A stretch of DNA of 64,000 nt, from assembly GCA_963848375.1 (NCBI GenBank), contig CAWKDK010000028.1:186001-250000 (forward strand). Reading direction: 5' to 3'. Under the pieces are notes generated by a model. The model worked only from the letters and a program-made list of their open reading frames with translations. It ran no database searches and was not told where the DNA came from. Made by a program: the position numbers and the translations under genes. The stretch comes from JAJPJE01 sp963848375 (GTDB lineage: Bacteria > Acidobacteriota > Terriglobia > Terriglobales > Acidobacteriaceae). Positions 8,922 through 17,186 of the stretch are shown here, in pieces (the first letter of the stretch is position 1; the number at the start of each line of letters is the position of its first letter).

Positions 8922-9347
8922 CTAAACCGCTGCGCTTGCTGCCTGCGGTGCAACTACCGACGTGCAGAACGCGCAACGCTTCGCCACCAAGGAAATTTCG
9001 CTCTGGCATTCCGGACACTTGCGTGTCGTTGGATCGGCCGGCACAGGAGCTTTCTTCACCCGGTTCACCAGCGCATTGATCGGCAGCACCACGAAGTAGT
9101 ACACCGCAGCCGCCACCAGCACGAATGAGATCAGGGAATTGATGAAGTCGCCGTAAAGAAACTTGCTGCCATTAATCTCGATTGCGAATGCGGAGAAATC
9201 CGGCTTCTTCACAACGGCCGCGATCAGCGGGGTAAGAAGATCTTTTACAAAAGCGGTAACCACCGTGCCGAAAGCCGCGCCCACCACCACGCCGACCGCC
9301 AGGTCCACCACATTTCCACGTAGGAGAAATTGCTTAAAGCCGTTCAT
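8922..9347 (-). CDS. mscL: Large-conductance mechanosensitive channel with C-terminal zinc ribbon
   Basis: A 141-residue protein. MNGFKQFLLRGNVVDLAVGVVVGAAFG is the conserved N-terminal amphipathic helix and pore-lining TM1 of MscL. TM2 lies near residues 70-95 (SLISFVLVAAAVYYFVVLPI). It opens under membrane tension to release osmolytes. The unusual part is the C-terminus: after the channel comes CPEC and then CAFC about a dozen residues later, a treble-clef or zinc-ribbon-like module absent from the E. coli protein. It sits between dnaN and the ComEA-like gene in the same direction. Confidence 0.93.
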   Translation of the reverse strand: MNGFKQFLLRGNVVDLAVGVVVGAAFGTVVTAFVKDLLTPLIAAVVKKPDFSAFAIEINGSKFLYGDFINSLISFVLVAAAVYYFVVLPINALVNRVKKAPVPADPTTRKCPECQSEISLVAKRCAFCTSVVAPQAASAAV

Positions 9348-9463
9348 ACGAGCCCTCCAGAGCTGATGCAGGGCAGGTTACTCATCCAGAGCAGGAAGGT
9401 CAACGGGAGCTGCGCTTTTAACGAGAGTAATTTCGCCCTAGACGCGCGATCATTCCAGGAATG

Positions 9464-9489
9464 AAAAAAGCCGGGGTTCGCCCCGGCTT
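9464..9489 (-). terminator. Rho-independent terminator of dnaN
   Basis: A nine-base perfect stem, AAGCCGGGG/CCCCGGCTT, closes a four-base loop, and the minus strand continues into six T residues. It is located 24 bases past the dnaN stop and isolates dnaN from mscL. Confidence 0.9.
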
Positions 9490-9512
9490 GGAATTCAAAA
9501 GCGGAACCTGTT

Positions 9513-10631
9513 TCAGATCCGCATCGGCATGATGATGTACCGGTACTTGAACTCCGCGTCGCCATTCTCTTCCGGACGAAGCTGCCCGGCCGATTGCGCA
9601 TCCTTGAACTCGAACCGAACTTCCCCGCCCGTTGCGGCTTTCAGGAAGTCGAGCAGGTATTGCGAGTTGAAGCCAATCACAACCGGATCCGCGGCATACG
9701 TCGCTTCAATCTGATCTTCCGACTCGCCCGTCTCTGCCGAAGACGACGATACGGTGATCCCGCCCTTATCCAGCCTCAGCTTGATGGCGCCCGATCGCTC
9801 ATCGGCGAACTGGGCTACGCGCTGAATGGCGGAAGAAATGTCCTCGGTGCGCACAGTGACGAATTTGTTGTTGTCGCGCGGCAGCACGGCCTCGAAGTTC
9901 GGGAATTGTCCGGTGAGTTGGCGGGAAGTGAGAACGCGCTCGCCAATTCGGAAGAATAGCGTCGACTCGTCTTTCGCGAAGTCGATGGCATCCACGTCCG
10001 TCGTTCCCAGCAGGGAGTTCAACTCCGCCATCGCTTTCTTGGGAACCAGCGTCCGCATGTCGGATACGTCAGGAAACGCCTCGTGCGCCTTCTCAATGTG
10101 CGCCAGGCGGTGACCGTCGGTCGCTACCATGGTGATCGACTCGGGCTTCAGTACCATGAGCGCACCGTTCAGCGTGTAGCGCGACTCTTCGCTGGAGATC
10201 GCGAAAATCGTCTTCGCAATCATCGTTCGCAAAACCTGGGCGGGAATCTTGATCACGCCGGCGTTTGGAAAGACAGGCAGCGCGGGGAAGTTCGACCGCG
10301 CCATGCCGACCATCTTCGTGTTGGAGCGGCCTGAGCGAATATTGACCCAATGGTTCTCCAGCGCCTTGATGCTGATATCGCCGTCGGGCAACAGTTTCAC
10401 GTAGTCGTAGAGCTTACGTGCCGGAATCGTGCAGGCGCCCTCTTTTTTGACTTTGGCAGGACAAGAGGTGCGCAGCCCCAGATCGAGATCGGTTGCCGTG
10501 ATGGAGAGTTTGTCGTCCGCCGCCTCAAAAAGGAAATGAGAAAGAATTGGGATAGTGGTCTTGCGTTCGACAACTCCCTGCGTGGCGGTGAGTTCTTTCA
10601 GCAGGTCGAACTTACTGACTGTGATCTCCAT
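9513..10631 (-). CDS. dnaN: DNA polymerase III beta subunit (sliding clamp)
   Basis: A 372-residue protein, the normal length for the clamp. The N-terminus MEITVSKFDLLKELTATQGVVERKTTIPILSH is characteristic of the first clamp domain. SITATDLDLGLR, MVATDGHRLAHIEK and the C-terminal YRYIIMPMRI (the PMRL-like end of the partner-binding pocket) confirm it. It forms the dimeric ring that tethers Pol III to DNA. It is read leftwards downstream of dnaA, but a secreted-protein gene and a 470-base AT-rich region separate the two. A strong terminator follows. Confidence 0.97.
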   Translation of the reverse strand: MEITVSKFDLLKELTATQGVVERKTTIPILSHFLFEAADDKLSITATDLDLGLRTSCPAKVKKEGACTIPARKLYDYVKLLPDGDISIKALENHWVNIRSGRSNTKMVGMARSNFPALPVFPNAGVIKIPAQVLRTMIAKTIFAISSEESRYTLNGALMVLKPESITMVATDGHRLAHIEKAHEAFPDVSDMRTLVPKKAMAELNSLLGTTDVDAIDFAKDESTLFFRIGERVLTSRQLTGQFPNFEAVLPRDNNKFVTVRTEDISSAIQRVAQFADERSGAIKLRLDKGGITVSSSSAETGESEDQIEATYAADPVVIGFNSQYLLDFLKAATGGEVRFEFKDAQSAGQLRPEENGDAEFKYRYIIMPMRI

Positions 10632-11104
10632 AAGTCCTCGTCTTCCATTCCGCTCGGCACATTGGCCATTTTGGCCCGAGTGGGCGCCGCCAAGCGGATA
10701 CTACTGGCCACGGTTCGTGTATGGCCTTTTTTATATATCAAAACAAAAACCAAAGAAACCGCACATCTCACAATCCGTAGTAGATGCCTGCGGAAAAGTG
10801 GAAACTTTGGGCAAACAAGCTTAAACCAGTGACTTACCTTTTTCTAACGGCATGTTCAAAAGGGCGCCAGCTTGTTAGCCGGACTGCAAGATTGGACCGC
10901 CTCTTCGAGATTCGACCTCGCGATGCACCGTTTCCACAGTCTATCCACATGATTCACGCCAGCGGTTCTGGTGCAGGGAGTGGAAAAGCGGGAGCAAATG
11001 CCGAATCACCGGCTTACTAATGGAGGGAACGCTTCCTTGTTGATTGGAAAACATGATTTCGCTCACTTGCTGAACAACACTTCAGCGCTGCGTTGCCAGC
11101 CGCA
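10632..11104. other. Candidate replication origin region (oriC)
   Basis: A non-coding stretch upstream of dnaN. It holds an AT-rich block (about 10728-10762) that could act as an unwinding element. At 10930-10938 (GTTTCCACA) and 10941-10949 (CTATCCACA) two same-orientation DnaA-box-like nonamers each differ from TTWTNCACA only at the first base. A weaker match, AGTGGAAAC, lies near 10797. Together with neighbouring dnaN, dnaA and gyrB this suggests an origin. The gap upstream of dnaA (13169-13700) is the rival candidate, and the dnaN promoter must also lie here. GC-skew could not be computed. Confidence 0.5.
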
Positions 11105-11695
11105 CTACTGTACCTTTGTAGTTTTTTTTCGATATTTCCGGTACTGCCCAGCTTCAAATCTAAAAATGGTTGCTGTACCGAATTTCCCGACCTGGCCGCC
11201 ACTTCGGATGTCCCGGTACCCGTTGTGCTTGATATCAAGAATGGAAAGACTCAGCCCGGAAGTCGTTAGCACGAGATCATCTCGCCCGCCAGTTCGGCGG
11301 AAAACCCAAAACCAGCCGATGCCTTCCACACTGTGAAAGCATTGAAATGGAGCCTGGGAACTCGGCAAAACGATCATGTCAGCCTCACGCGTAGCGTTGA
11401 GGTGGATTTCCGACCCCACAAACCAAGAAGCCAACGACCTGCCGCGAGATATCTGGTTGTTCTTCACGCAACCAGCGACGACATTATCTCGTGCGAGAGT
11501 TTGCACAACCGACTCGGGTACGGGCAAGGGTCGCGTGATCCTCGCGGAAAGATCTGCGGAGAACTCGGTCTGCATGAGACCTGCGGCTCCCAAGGAAATT
11601 GAAGCTCCCAGCAAGAACATGAGGCACGCAACTCCCCCGACGTAGACTCTCCTCCATCTGGCCGTACATTCTGCGTTGTTTTGTCTTCTGTTCAC
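11105..11695 (-). CDS. Secreted protein of unknown function between dnaA and dnaN
   Basis: A 196-residue protein with a GTG start at 11695 and a GGAG about eleven bases upstream. Residues 13-40 (WRRVYVGGVACLMFLLGASISLGAAG) form a signal peptide or anchor. The mature part has no domain I can name. Features seen are FVGSEIHLNATREADMIVLP, GWFWVFRRTGG and LDIKHNGYRDIRSGG; the last resembles short repeats of secreted acidobacterial proteins in which a value is compared with its surroundings. It separates dnaA from dnaN, which are usually adjacent. Its 3' end abuts the candidate origin, and the dnaA terminator lies just upstream. Confidence 0.6.
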   Translation of the reverse strand: MNRRQNNAECTARWRRVYVGGVACLMFLLGASISLGAAGLMQTEFSADLSARITRPLPVPESVVQTLARDNVVAGCVKNNQISRGRSLASWFVGSEIHLNATREADMIVLPSSQAPFQCFHSVEGIGWFWVFRRTGGRDDLVLTTSGLSLSILDIKHNGYRDIRSGGQVGKFGTATIFRFEAGQYRKYRKKTTKVQ

Positions 11696-11732
11696 TTAGG
11701 CTTACACTCCGGCAAGAAATTCATTGCGCACG

Positions 11733-11756
11733 AAAAAGCCCGGCTCTCGCCGGGCT
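11733..11756 (-). terminator. Rho-independent terminator of dnaA
   Basis: A perfect stem AGCCCGGC/GCCGGGCT with a TCTC loop, followed on the minus strand by five T residues. It ends 26 bases beyond the dnaA stop and implies that dnaA is not cotranscribed with dnaN. Confidence 0.9.
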
Positions 11757-11782
11757 GAATGATTGCTTTTGATCTCTCACTG

Positions 11783-13168
11783 CTAACCGCCCAACTGCTC
11801 CAGCATCTTGTTGAGCAGCCGGTTCAGATCCTTATCCGTCTTGCGCGATTCTTCGATCTTCTCGATCGAGTGCAGAACCGTCGTGTGATGCTTGCCGCCA
11901 AACTGGCGCCCGATTTCCGGCAACGATGCATCCGTCAGATGCTTCGCCAGGTGCATGGCAATTTGCCGCGGATAGACGATCGCCCGCGAATTGTTCTTCT
12001 GCTTGATCTCTTGGGGACGCAGGCCAAACTGTTCGGCCACTGCCTTCTGAATTGCCTCAATCGAAACCTTGCGCGTTTGCGAGTCGATGAAGTTCTTCAG
12101 CACCTGCTGCGCGTAAGGCAGCGTGATCTCCTGGCCGATCAGCGACGAGTGCGCGATCAGCCGGATCAGCGCGCCTTCCAGCTCGCGAACATTGGAGCGA
12201 ATGTTCGAAGCAATGAACAGTGCCACCTCGGTCGGTAGGATCACCCGCTCCGACTCGCCCTTCTTCATCAGGATGGCGACCTTGGTCTCCAGGTCAGGCG
12301 GCTGGATGTCGGCAATCAGTCCCCACTCGAAGCGGCTGCGCAGCCGGTCTTCGATCTCCGCCAGCTCTTTCGGGGGACGGTCGCTGGCAATCACGATCTG
12401 CTTCATACCCTCGTGCAGAGCATTGAACGTGTGGAAGAACTCTTCCTGCGTGCGTTCCTTCTGCGCCAGGAACTGGATGTCGTCCACCAGCAGCACGTCG
12501 ACGTTGCGGAACTTGTCGCGGAAGCTGCTCATCTTGTCGTAGCGCAGCGAGTTGATCATCTCGTTGGTAAAGCGCTCGCTCGACAAGTAGCAGATGGACT
12601 TCTGGGGATCCCGCTTCTTCACCGCGGCACCGATCGCCTGCATCAGGTGGGTCTTGCCCATGCCTACGCCGCCATATAAGAAGAGCGGGTTGTAGGCCTT
12701 CGAGGGATTTTCAGCTACGGCCTTTGCGGCCGCGGCGGCGAACTGGTTGCCGGCGCCAATAATGAAGTTGTCAAACGTGTACTTCGGATTCAGTTGCGCG
12801 GCGCTGTCCCAGTCGAAGCGCGTCTGCCGCGCTTGTCCTGCCTGGAGAGCGGGCGCGGCCGCGGCGGAGAACCCGCCATCGTGACGCACCGGAGTTTTCT
12901 GCGGCGCATCGTCGCTGGTGATGAACTGGACATCGCGGAAGTCGAATCCCAGGTTGTCGATCGCTTCCTGGATCAGATCACCGTACTTCTCGCCGATATC
13001 GCGAAACTCCGTTGTAGGCACGCGGATGAAGATGATGCCATTCTGCAGGTGACTGAAGCGCGTCGGCTTGAGCCAGGTGTCGTAGGAATGACGATTAATT
13101 TTCTTTTCCAGGGCGCCGAGTATTTGCACCCAAGGGTCAACGGAAGCGGTCGCGCTTGTAACTGACAT
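11783..13168 (-). CDS. dnaA: Chromosomal replication initiator DnaA
   Basis: A 461-residue protein of normal length. Domain I spans about residues 1-85 and a variable Ala-rich linker about 95-125. The AAA+ domain has a Walker A, GGVGMGKTHLMQAIG, near residue 170, Walker B as VDVLLVDDIQFL near 230, and sensor residues in IASDRPPKEL. The C-terminal DNA-binding signature LTDASLPEIGRQFGGKHHTT is near residue 410. It binds DnaA boxes as an ATP-form oligomer and opens oriC. Transcription runs leftwards and ends at the hairpin just downstream. The 530 bases upstream carry no clear DnaA-box cluster. Confidence 0.97.
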   Translation of the reverse strand: MSVTSATASVDPWVQILGALEKKINRHSYDTWLKPTRFSHLQNGIIFIRVPTTEFRDIGEKYGDLIQEAIDNLGFDFRDVQFITSDDAPQKTPVRHDGGFSAAAAPALQAGQARQTRFDWDSAAQLNPKYTFDNFIIGAGNQFAAAAAKAVAENPSKAYNPLFLYGGVGMGKTHLMQAIGAAVKKRDPQKSICYLSSERFTNEMINSLRYDKMSSFRDKFRNVDVLLVDDIQFLAQKERTQEEFFHTFNALHEGMKQIVIASDRPPKELAEIEDRLRSRFEWGLIADIQPPDLETKVAILMKKGESERVILPTEVALFIASNIRSNVRELEGALIRLIAHSSLIGQEITLPYAQQVLKNFIDSQTRKVSIEAIQKAVAEQFGLRPQEIKQKNNSRAIVYPRQIAMHLAKHLTDASLPEIGRQFGGKHHTTVLHSIEKIEESRKTDKDLNRLLNKMLEQLGG

Positions 13169-13700
13169 TTTTCTTCAAATCCTGCCGGGCGCCTGATGTG
13201 TTTGCGCACAATATCAGAGCACGCGGAAAAAATCTCACGACAAAAAGCCTTAGTCGGCCAAAAGCCAACTCGCCCAAGGTAGCTGATGCGCTACCCCGGA
13301 CTTAAAACCATCTCACCCTAACAACGGGCAGTAACTTTTTGAAACTTGTTGCTAGCCTCGCTTCGAAGCTTGAGTGATACGCAGAAGGCGCCCAGCCAAA
13401 CCAGAGTGCATGCAACACCTGATGACGATGCTGAAACTTTCGAGGGTAGCCATGCATTGAACTCGGGGCGGAGCGTATTTGTGTAGCTGCATCGCATACT
13501 AGCACGAAAAAAAACCGCGAGGGAAATTTGAAATCAACAAATCTCGATAACGGATTCACGTTTAGAAATCGAATCGCGCGATCTGTCAAGTGACTGTTTT
13601 CTAACTGTCGCGAGTTGTGTGCAGTCTGAGGATCGCAGCAGAGAAGAACAAAAGAGGAGAGCGAAGCGGCGCGATCAATATCCACGCCGCTTCAAGAGAA
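13169..13700. other. dnaA upstream region with a 9-bp hairpin
   Basis: A non-coding region of 530 bases between ahpD and dnaA, both read leftwards. It includes an AT-rich part (about 13500-13570). A perfect nine-base inverted repeat, GAAGCGGCG/CGCCGCTTC (13663-13693, 13-base loop), lies just after the ahpD stop, and the minus strand is T-rich beyond it, so it may terminate ahpD. The dnaA promoter must be here. I found no exact DnaA box, but this remains an alternative site for oriC. Confidence 0.45.
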
Positions 13701-14264
13701 TTAGAGCGCCGAAATCGGCGCCGCATTAAGATTTCCCAAAGCAGACTCGGTTTGAAGAATCGAAGCGATCGCATGCAGAATTGAAGCGATGCGCACCGCG
13801 GCAAGAATTTTTTCTTCGGCCACACCTTTCTCGCGCAAAGTTTTTTCATGCGAGTCAACACACGCTCCGCATCCGTTGATCGCCGACACCGCCGTGCACC
13901 ACAGTTCGAAGTCAGCATGATCGACGCCATGCGTTCGGATCGCATTCATCCGCAGCCGCGCCGGCATTGTTTTGTATTTTTCATTGCTGCTCAGGTGCAG
14001 GAAACGGTAGTAGATGTTGTTCATCCCCATCACCGCAGCTGCGCTTTTAGCGGCTTCCAACGCTTCCGGGGAAAGGTGAGCTCCAGCTTCCGCGATGGCC
14101 GCCTGCGTCAGATCATTGTTCCCGGCTGCGATCGCGCTGGCCGCAACCGTCCCCCACGCCTGCTGTTCGCTCAGATCGCTCTGCTGGCGCACCAGGGATG
14201 AGAAATTCAGTTTCAAGTCCTTCGCATATGCCGGAAGTACGTCAATCAGTTCATCTAGATTCAT
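13701..14264 (-). CDS. ahpD: Alkyl hydroperoxide reductase AhpD (carboxymuconolactone decarboxylase family)
   Basis: A 187-residue protein. I start it at ATG 14264 (MNLDELIDVLPAYAKDLKLN), the conserved AhpD N-terminus, rather than the ATG at 14285 that has no ribosome site. The active-site motif INGCGACVDSHEKTL near residue 130 has the CxxC pair and the downstream His that relay electrons. In mycobacteria AhpD reduces AhpC, taking electrons from lipoamide. Its location directly behind ahpC supports the same role. The pair lies with a PerR-type regulator in one leftward operon, 120 bases apart, with a hairpin-forming repeat between ahpC and ahpD. Confidence 0.92.
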   Translation of the reverse strand: MNLDELIDVLPAYAKDLKLNFSSLVRQQSDLSEQQAWGTVAASAIAAGNNDLTQAAIAEAGAHLSPEALEAAKSAAAVMGMNNIYYRFLHLSSNEKYKTMPARLRMNAIRTHGVDHADFELWCTAVSAINGCGACVDSHEKTLREKGVAEEKILAAVRIASILHAIASILQTESALGNLNAAPISAL

Positions 14265-14292
14265 AGGGTCCCGTCTTTCTGTCATAAAAAGA

Positions 14293-14380
14293 GTCGCTAG
14301 TCGGTGGTCGACGGTCGTTGGCGAAACCAGAAAGATCTGGCCGTATTTGCTACCGACGAACGACCAACGACTAACGACGG
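14293..14380. repeat. Inverted pair of heptamer tandem arrays (GTCGNNN / CGACNAA)
   Basis: Four exact seven-base units starting with GTCG run from 14293 to 14320. Units CGACGAA, CGACCAA, CGACTAA and a partial CGACGG run from 14354 to 14380. The second array is an imperfect inverted copy of the first, so the spacer between ahpC and ahpD can fold into a long hairpin. The arrays lie just beyond the ahpC stop. Confidence 0.75.
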
Positions 14381-14384
14381 TTAC

Positions 14385-14927
14385 TTACACGGTCAGGGTG
14401 GCTTCGCCCTTCTGCCAGTTGCAAGGGCAGAGTTCATCCGTCTGCAGCGCGTCGAGTACGCGCAAGACTTCCGCAGGGCTACGACCAACCGAGAGGTCAG
14501 TCACGTAGACGAAGCGAATGATGTTCTCCGGATCGACGACAAATGTCGCGCGCTGTGCAACGCCCGCGGCCGGATCCAGAATCCCGAGCTGCTCGGTGAG
14601 TTCACGCTTGATGTCAGAGAGCATCGGGAACGGAAGATCTTTCAGATCGGCGTGATTATTCCGCCACGCATGATGCACGAATTCGGAATCGATGCTGCCG
14701 CCGAGAATCTGCGCATCGCGATCCAGGAATTCCTTATTCATTTTGCCGAACGCGGCGATTTCGGTAGGGCAGACAAACGTGAAGTCCTTGGGCCAGAAAA
14801 AGTAAATCTTCCACTTGCCCTCATAGTCGTCGCTCGTGATCGTCTTGAACGCCTTTTCCAGGTTCTTGTCGGTAGAAACGGTGGCCGTCAATGAATAATT
14901 AGGGAACTTCTCTCCAACTCCTAGCAT
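14385..14927 (-). CDS. ahpC: Peroxiredoxin AhpC, three-cysteine type
   Basis: A 180-residue protein. The peroxidatic cysteine is Cys53 in KDFTFVCPTEIAAF. Two resolving-region cysteines occur as CPC at residues 167 and 169. This Cys-x-Cys tail is the arrangement of Mycobacterium AhpC and fits reduction by AhpD rather than AhpF. The enzyme reduces hydrogen peroxide, alkyl hydroperoxides and peroxynitrite in the cytoplasm. AGGAGAAGG lies six bases before the ATG. It is 27 bases downstream of the Fur/PerR gene and upstream of ahpD, so a perR-ahpC-ahpD operon is likely. Confidence 0.95.
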   Translation of the reverse strand: MLGVGEKFPNYSLTATVSTDKNLEKAFKTITSDDYEGKWKIYFFWPKDFTFVCPTEIAAFGKMNKEFLDRDAQILGGSIDSEFVHHAWRNNHADLKDLPFPMLSDIKRELTEQLGILDPAAGVAQRATFVVDPENIIRFVYVTDLSVGRSPAEVLRVLDALQTDELCPCNWQKGEATLTV

Positions 14928-14954
14928 TCTTTCCTTCTCCTCATATTTATAACG

Positions 14955-15404
14955 TTAGATTTCAGGATGAGTTTGAGACCGAGCGCTGCACTTCGCACAC
15001 AGCCCCAGAATTTCAACTGCATATCTCTGCACGCGAAAACCGCTGGGCAAAGATTTGCGCAACTGAACTGGTTCCAGATCCGCGTCATCGATGTCGGTGA
15101 TCGATTTGCACTTGGTGCACACCAGATGATGATGCGCGCGTATGTTGCGATCAACTCGAAGTGACCCGTGGTGAATACTGACCTCACCAAAGATTCCGGA
15201 ATCGAGAAATGTGTGGATTGTCTTGTAGACCGTCGCCAACGAGATTGCCGGAATCTTCTTCCGCACCCGTTCGAAAACTTCCTCAGGACTCGGGTGCCCG
15301 GGCATCGCCATCAACGTTTCAAAGATAATCTGCCGCTGATGAGTCACCGCCCAGCCATGCTGGTGGCATAAGTCGCGGAATTGCGATATGGAAACGGCCT
15401 TCAT
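14955..15404 (-). CDS. perR: Fur-family transcriptional regulator, probably PerR
   Basis: A 149-residue protein with the Fur fold. The winged-helix part has HGWAVTHQRQIIFETLMAMPGHPSPEEVFERV, with TVYKTIHTFLDSGI as the recognition region. The dimerisation part carries the His-rich metal site HHHLVCTKC and a second pair in LGLCAKC, which together form the structural zinc site. The position at the head of an ahpC-ahpD operon points to PerR, the peroxide sensor that uses Fe(II)-catalysed histidine oxidation. Sequence alone does not exclude Fur. A 12-base palindrome of Per-box type lies about 40 bases upstream, suggesting autoregulation. Confidence 0.9.
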   Translation of the reverse strand: MKAVSISQFRDLCHQHGWAVTHQRQIIFETLMAMPGHPSPEEVFERVRKKIPAISLATVYKTIHTFLDSGIFGEVSIHHGSLRVDRNIRAHHHLVCTKCKSITDIDDADLEPVQLRKSLPSGFRVQRYAVEILGLCAKCSARSQTHPEI

Positions 15405-15442
15405 TCTGCTGGTTATGAGAATAGATGCCAGTTATTCCTAAA

Positions 15443-15460
15443 GGATAATAATTATTAAAC
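15443..15460 (-). promoter_or_regulatory. Per/Fur-box-like palindrome
   Basis: TAATAATTATTA (15446-15457) is a perfect 12-base palindrome inside an AT-rich island in otherwise GC-rich sequence. It resembles the TTATAATNATTATAA operator bound by PerR. It sits about 40 bases upstream of the perR start and would control the perR-ahpC-ahpD operon. Assignment is by similarity and context. Confidence 0.6.
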
Positions 15461-15587
15461 ATTCAAATTCTGATGTTTCAAATCGGGACCTTCGTAAGCT
15501 GTTGCTGCTTTCGGTACATGCGCCTATCTGTCCACGGCCTGTCTACTTTTAACCACACCATAGGTTTGCAACTTCCGGTGTAACCTA

Positions 15588-16526
15588 GTGTTCGAGCCTT
15601 TGTGGCTGTCCGGCCTCCCGACTTTGACCTTGGAACAAACAATCCGGCGCCCCGTCTCGTGCAGCGGTATCGGTCTCCATAGTGGTGCCCCCGTCCAGAT
15701 GGACATTCTGCCCGCACCCGCCGGTGCCGGCATCGTGTTTCGTCGCACCGATCTCGATGGATTTGAAATCGAGGCCACCAGCCGTAATGTCGCCAAAGTC
15801 AGCTATGCCACCAGCTTGATGAAGAAAGGCGTGCTCATCTCTACGACCGAGCACGTTCTCGCGGCCTTCGTCGGCGTCGGTATCGATAACGCGATCGTCG
15901 AACTCAACAATCTCGAAACGCCGATCCTCGATGGCAGCGCGCAGCCCTTTGTGGAGATGATCTTGAAGGCTGGCGTCCGACAGCAGCGACGCCCACGAAA
16001 GTATTACCGGATTCGCAAGCCCATCGAACTATCGGAAGGCGATAAGTTCATCGCTGTCTATCCGGGCGAAGGCTATTCCGTTTCTTACGAGATCAACTTC
16101 CCTCACCCGCAGATAGGACTGGAGCGCTTCGAGGTCCATCTGAGCGATGGCGAATTCCAGCGGGAGATCGCATCCGCCCGCACCTTCGGTTTTCGCGAGG
16201 ACGAACAAGCGATGCGCAACATGGGACTGATTCGCGGCGCTTCCATGGATAGCTGCATCGTGCTCACTCGCGAAGGCGTGGTGAACGGTCCGTTGCGTTA
16301 CCAGGATGAATTCGTCCGCCACAAGGTACTCGACCTCATTGGCGATTTGGCGCTTCTCGGCCGGCAGATCATCGGACGGGTCGTCGCGCGCAAAGCCGGC
16401 CACGCTATGCATACAGCATTAGTCTCACGGCTCTTGCGGGATTCCAGCCTCTGGGAAGAAACTACCGACGAAGTTGCCGCCGATCGCCGCGTACCGGAAC
16501 CCGTCGGCGTTGTACAACCTGTCTAG
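15588..16526 (+). CDS. lpxC: UDP-3-O-acyl-N-acetylglucosamine deacetylase
   Basis: A 312-residue protein. The zinc ligands are visible as His in STTEHVLAAF near residue 85 and in HKVLDLIGDLALLG near residue 245, with the catalytic His in AGHAMHTALV near residue 270. LDGSAQPFVE is the conserved substrate-tunnel motif. It carries out the first committed step of lipid A synthesis, which shows the cell has an outer membrane with LPS. The start is uncertain: GTG 15588 gives the longest frame but no strong ribosome site, and a TTG before EQTIRRPVSCSGIGLHSG would give a more usual N-terminus. It is followed by folK with an 80-base gap. Confidence 0.94.
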   Translation: MFEPLWLSGLPTLTLEQTIRRPVSCSGIGLHSGAPVQMDILPAPAGAGIVFRRTDLDGFEIEATSRNVAKVSYATSLMKKGVLISTTEHVLAAFVGVGIDNAIVELNNLETPILDGSAQPFVEMILKAGVRQQRRPRKYYRIRKPIELSEGDKFIAVYPGEGYSVSYEINFPHPQIGLERFEVHLSDGEFQREIASARTFGFREDEQAMRNMGLIRGASMDSCIVLTREGVVNGPLRYQDEFVRHKVLDLIGDLALLGRQIIGRVVARKAGHAMHTALVSRLLRDSSLWEETTDEVAADRRVPEPVGVVQPV

Positions 16527-16604
16527 TCCCTTAACAGCACTTTTCTTCTCTCACTCCGGGCGCTTTCGCCGAGGAAGCCCTATCATGGTCCACTGGCTTC
16601 TCGC

Positions 16605-16632
16605 GAAACATGAAACGTGAAACGCGAAACGT
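16605..16632. repeat. Heptamer tandem repeat GAAACRY x4 at the start of folK
   Basis: Units GAAACAT, GAAACGT, GAAACGC and GAAACGT run head to tail. The folK ATG at 16610 lies in the first unit, so the first residues of FolK (MKRETRN) are encoded by the repeat. The unit length is not a multiple of three, so unit gain or loss would shift the frame. Confidence 0.7.
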
Positions 16633-17146
16633 CGTGTACCTTTCCCTCGGCTCGAACCTCGGCGATCGCGAGGCAATCCTGCGCGATGCCATCACTCGCC
16701 TGGACTCGCTCGGGAGAGTCACCGCCGTTTCTTCTTTCTATGAAACCGAGCCTGTCGATTTTCTCGATCAGCCCTGGTTCCTCAACTGCGTGGTGCTGCT
16801 GGAAACCGACCTCTCGCCACAAACACTCCTGCAGCGTCTGCTGGAGATCGAACGCTCCCAGGGACGCGAGCGTCTTCAGCCCAAAGGCCCGCGCCTCATC
16901 GACATCGACATCCTTCTCTTTGGCGACGAGATAATCCACGAGCCCGGACTGACCATTCCCCATCCTGCATTGCATCAACGCCGCTTCGTATTAGAGCCAT
17001 TGGCGGAGATCGCGCCAGAGATCATTCATCCTCTCTTAAAGAAAACTGTGCGTGAGTTGTTGTTGTCGCTTCCTGAATCAGGGCCAGGCGGTGAAACAGT
17101 TCTCGCCAAAACTGAACTAAGCCGCGTTTCTGAGGTACCCTCGTAA
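16610..17146 (+). CDS. folK: 2-amino-4-hydroxy-6-hydroxymethyldihydropteridine pyrophosphokinase
   Basis: A 178-residue protein. VVYLSLGSNLGDREAILRDAI and SSFYETEPVDFLDQPWFLNCV are the two hallmark N-terminal motifs of HPPK. GPRLIDIDILLFGDEI carries the Mg-binding aspartates, and LTIPHPALHQRRFVLEPL is the conserved end. It transfers pyrophosphate from ATP to hydroxymethyl-dihydropterin in folate synthesis. The first seven residues derive from a tandem repeat, and a GTG at about 16634 (before VYLSLGSN) could be the true start. About 20 residues after the last motif are not conserved. A rhomboid gene follows in the same direction. Confidence 0.94.
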   Translation: MKRETRNVVYLSLGSNLGDREAILRDAITRLDSLGRVTAVSSFYETEPVDFLDQPWFLNCVVLLETDLSPQTLLQRLLEIERSQGRERLQPKGPRLIDIDILLFGDEIIHEPGLTIPHPALHQRRFVLEPLAEIAPEIIHPLLKKTVRELLLSLPESGPGGETVLAKTELSRVSEVPS

Positions 17147-17186
17147 CTGGATGGCCGCAATCTGCCGCGGCTAACATTCATCAACA

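Noticed and set aside
14293..14380. CRISPR array
   Set aside because: Units are seven bases without spacers; no cas gene is in the window and no 25-40 base repeat with regular spacers was seen.
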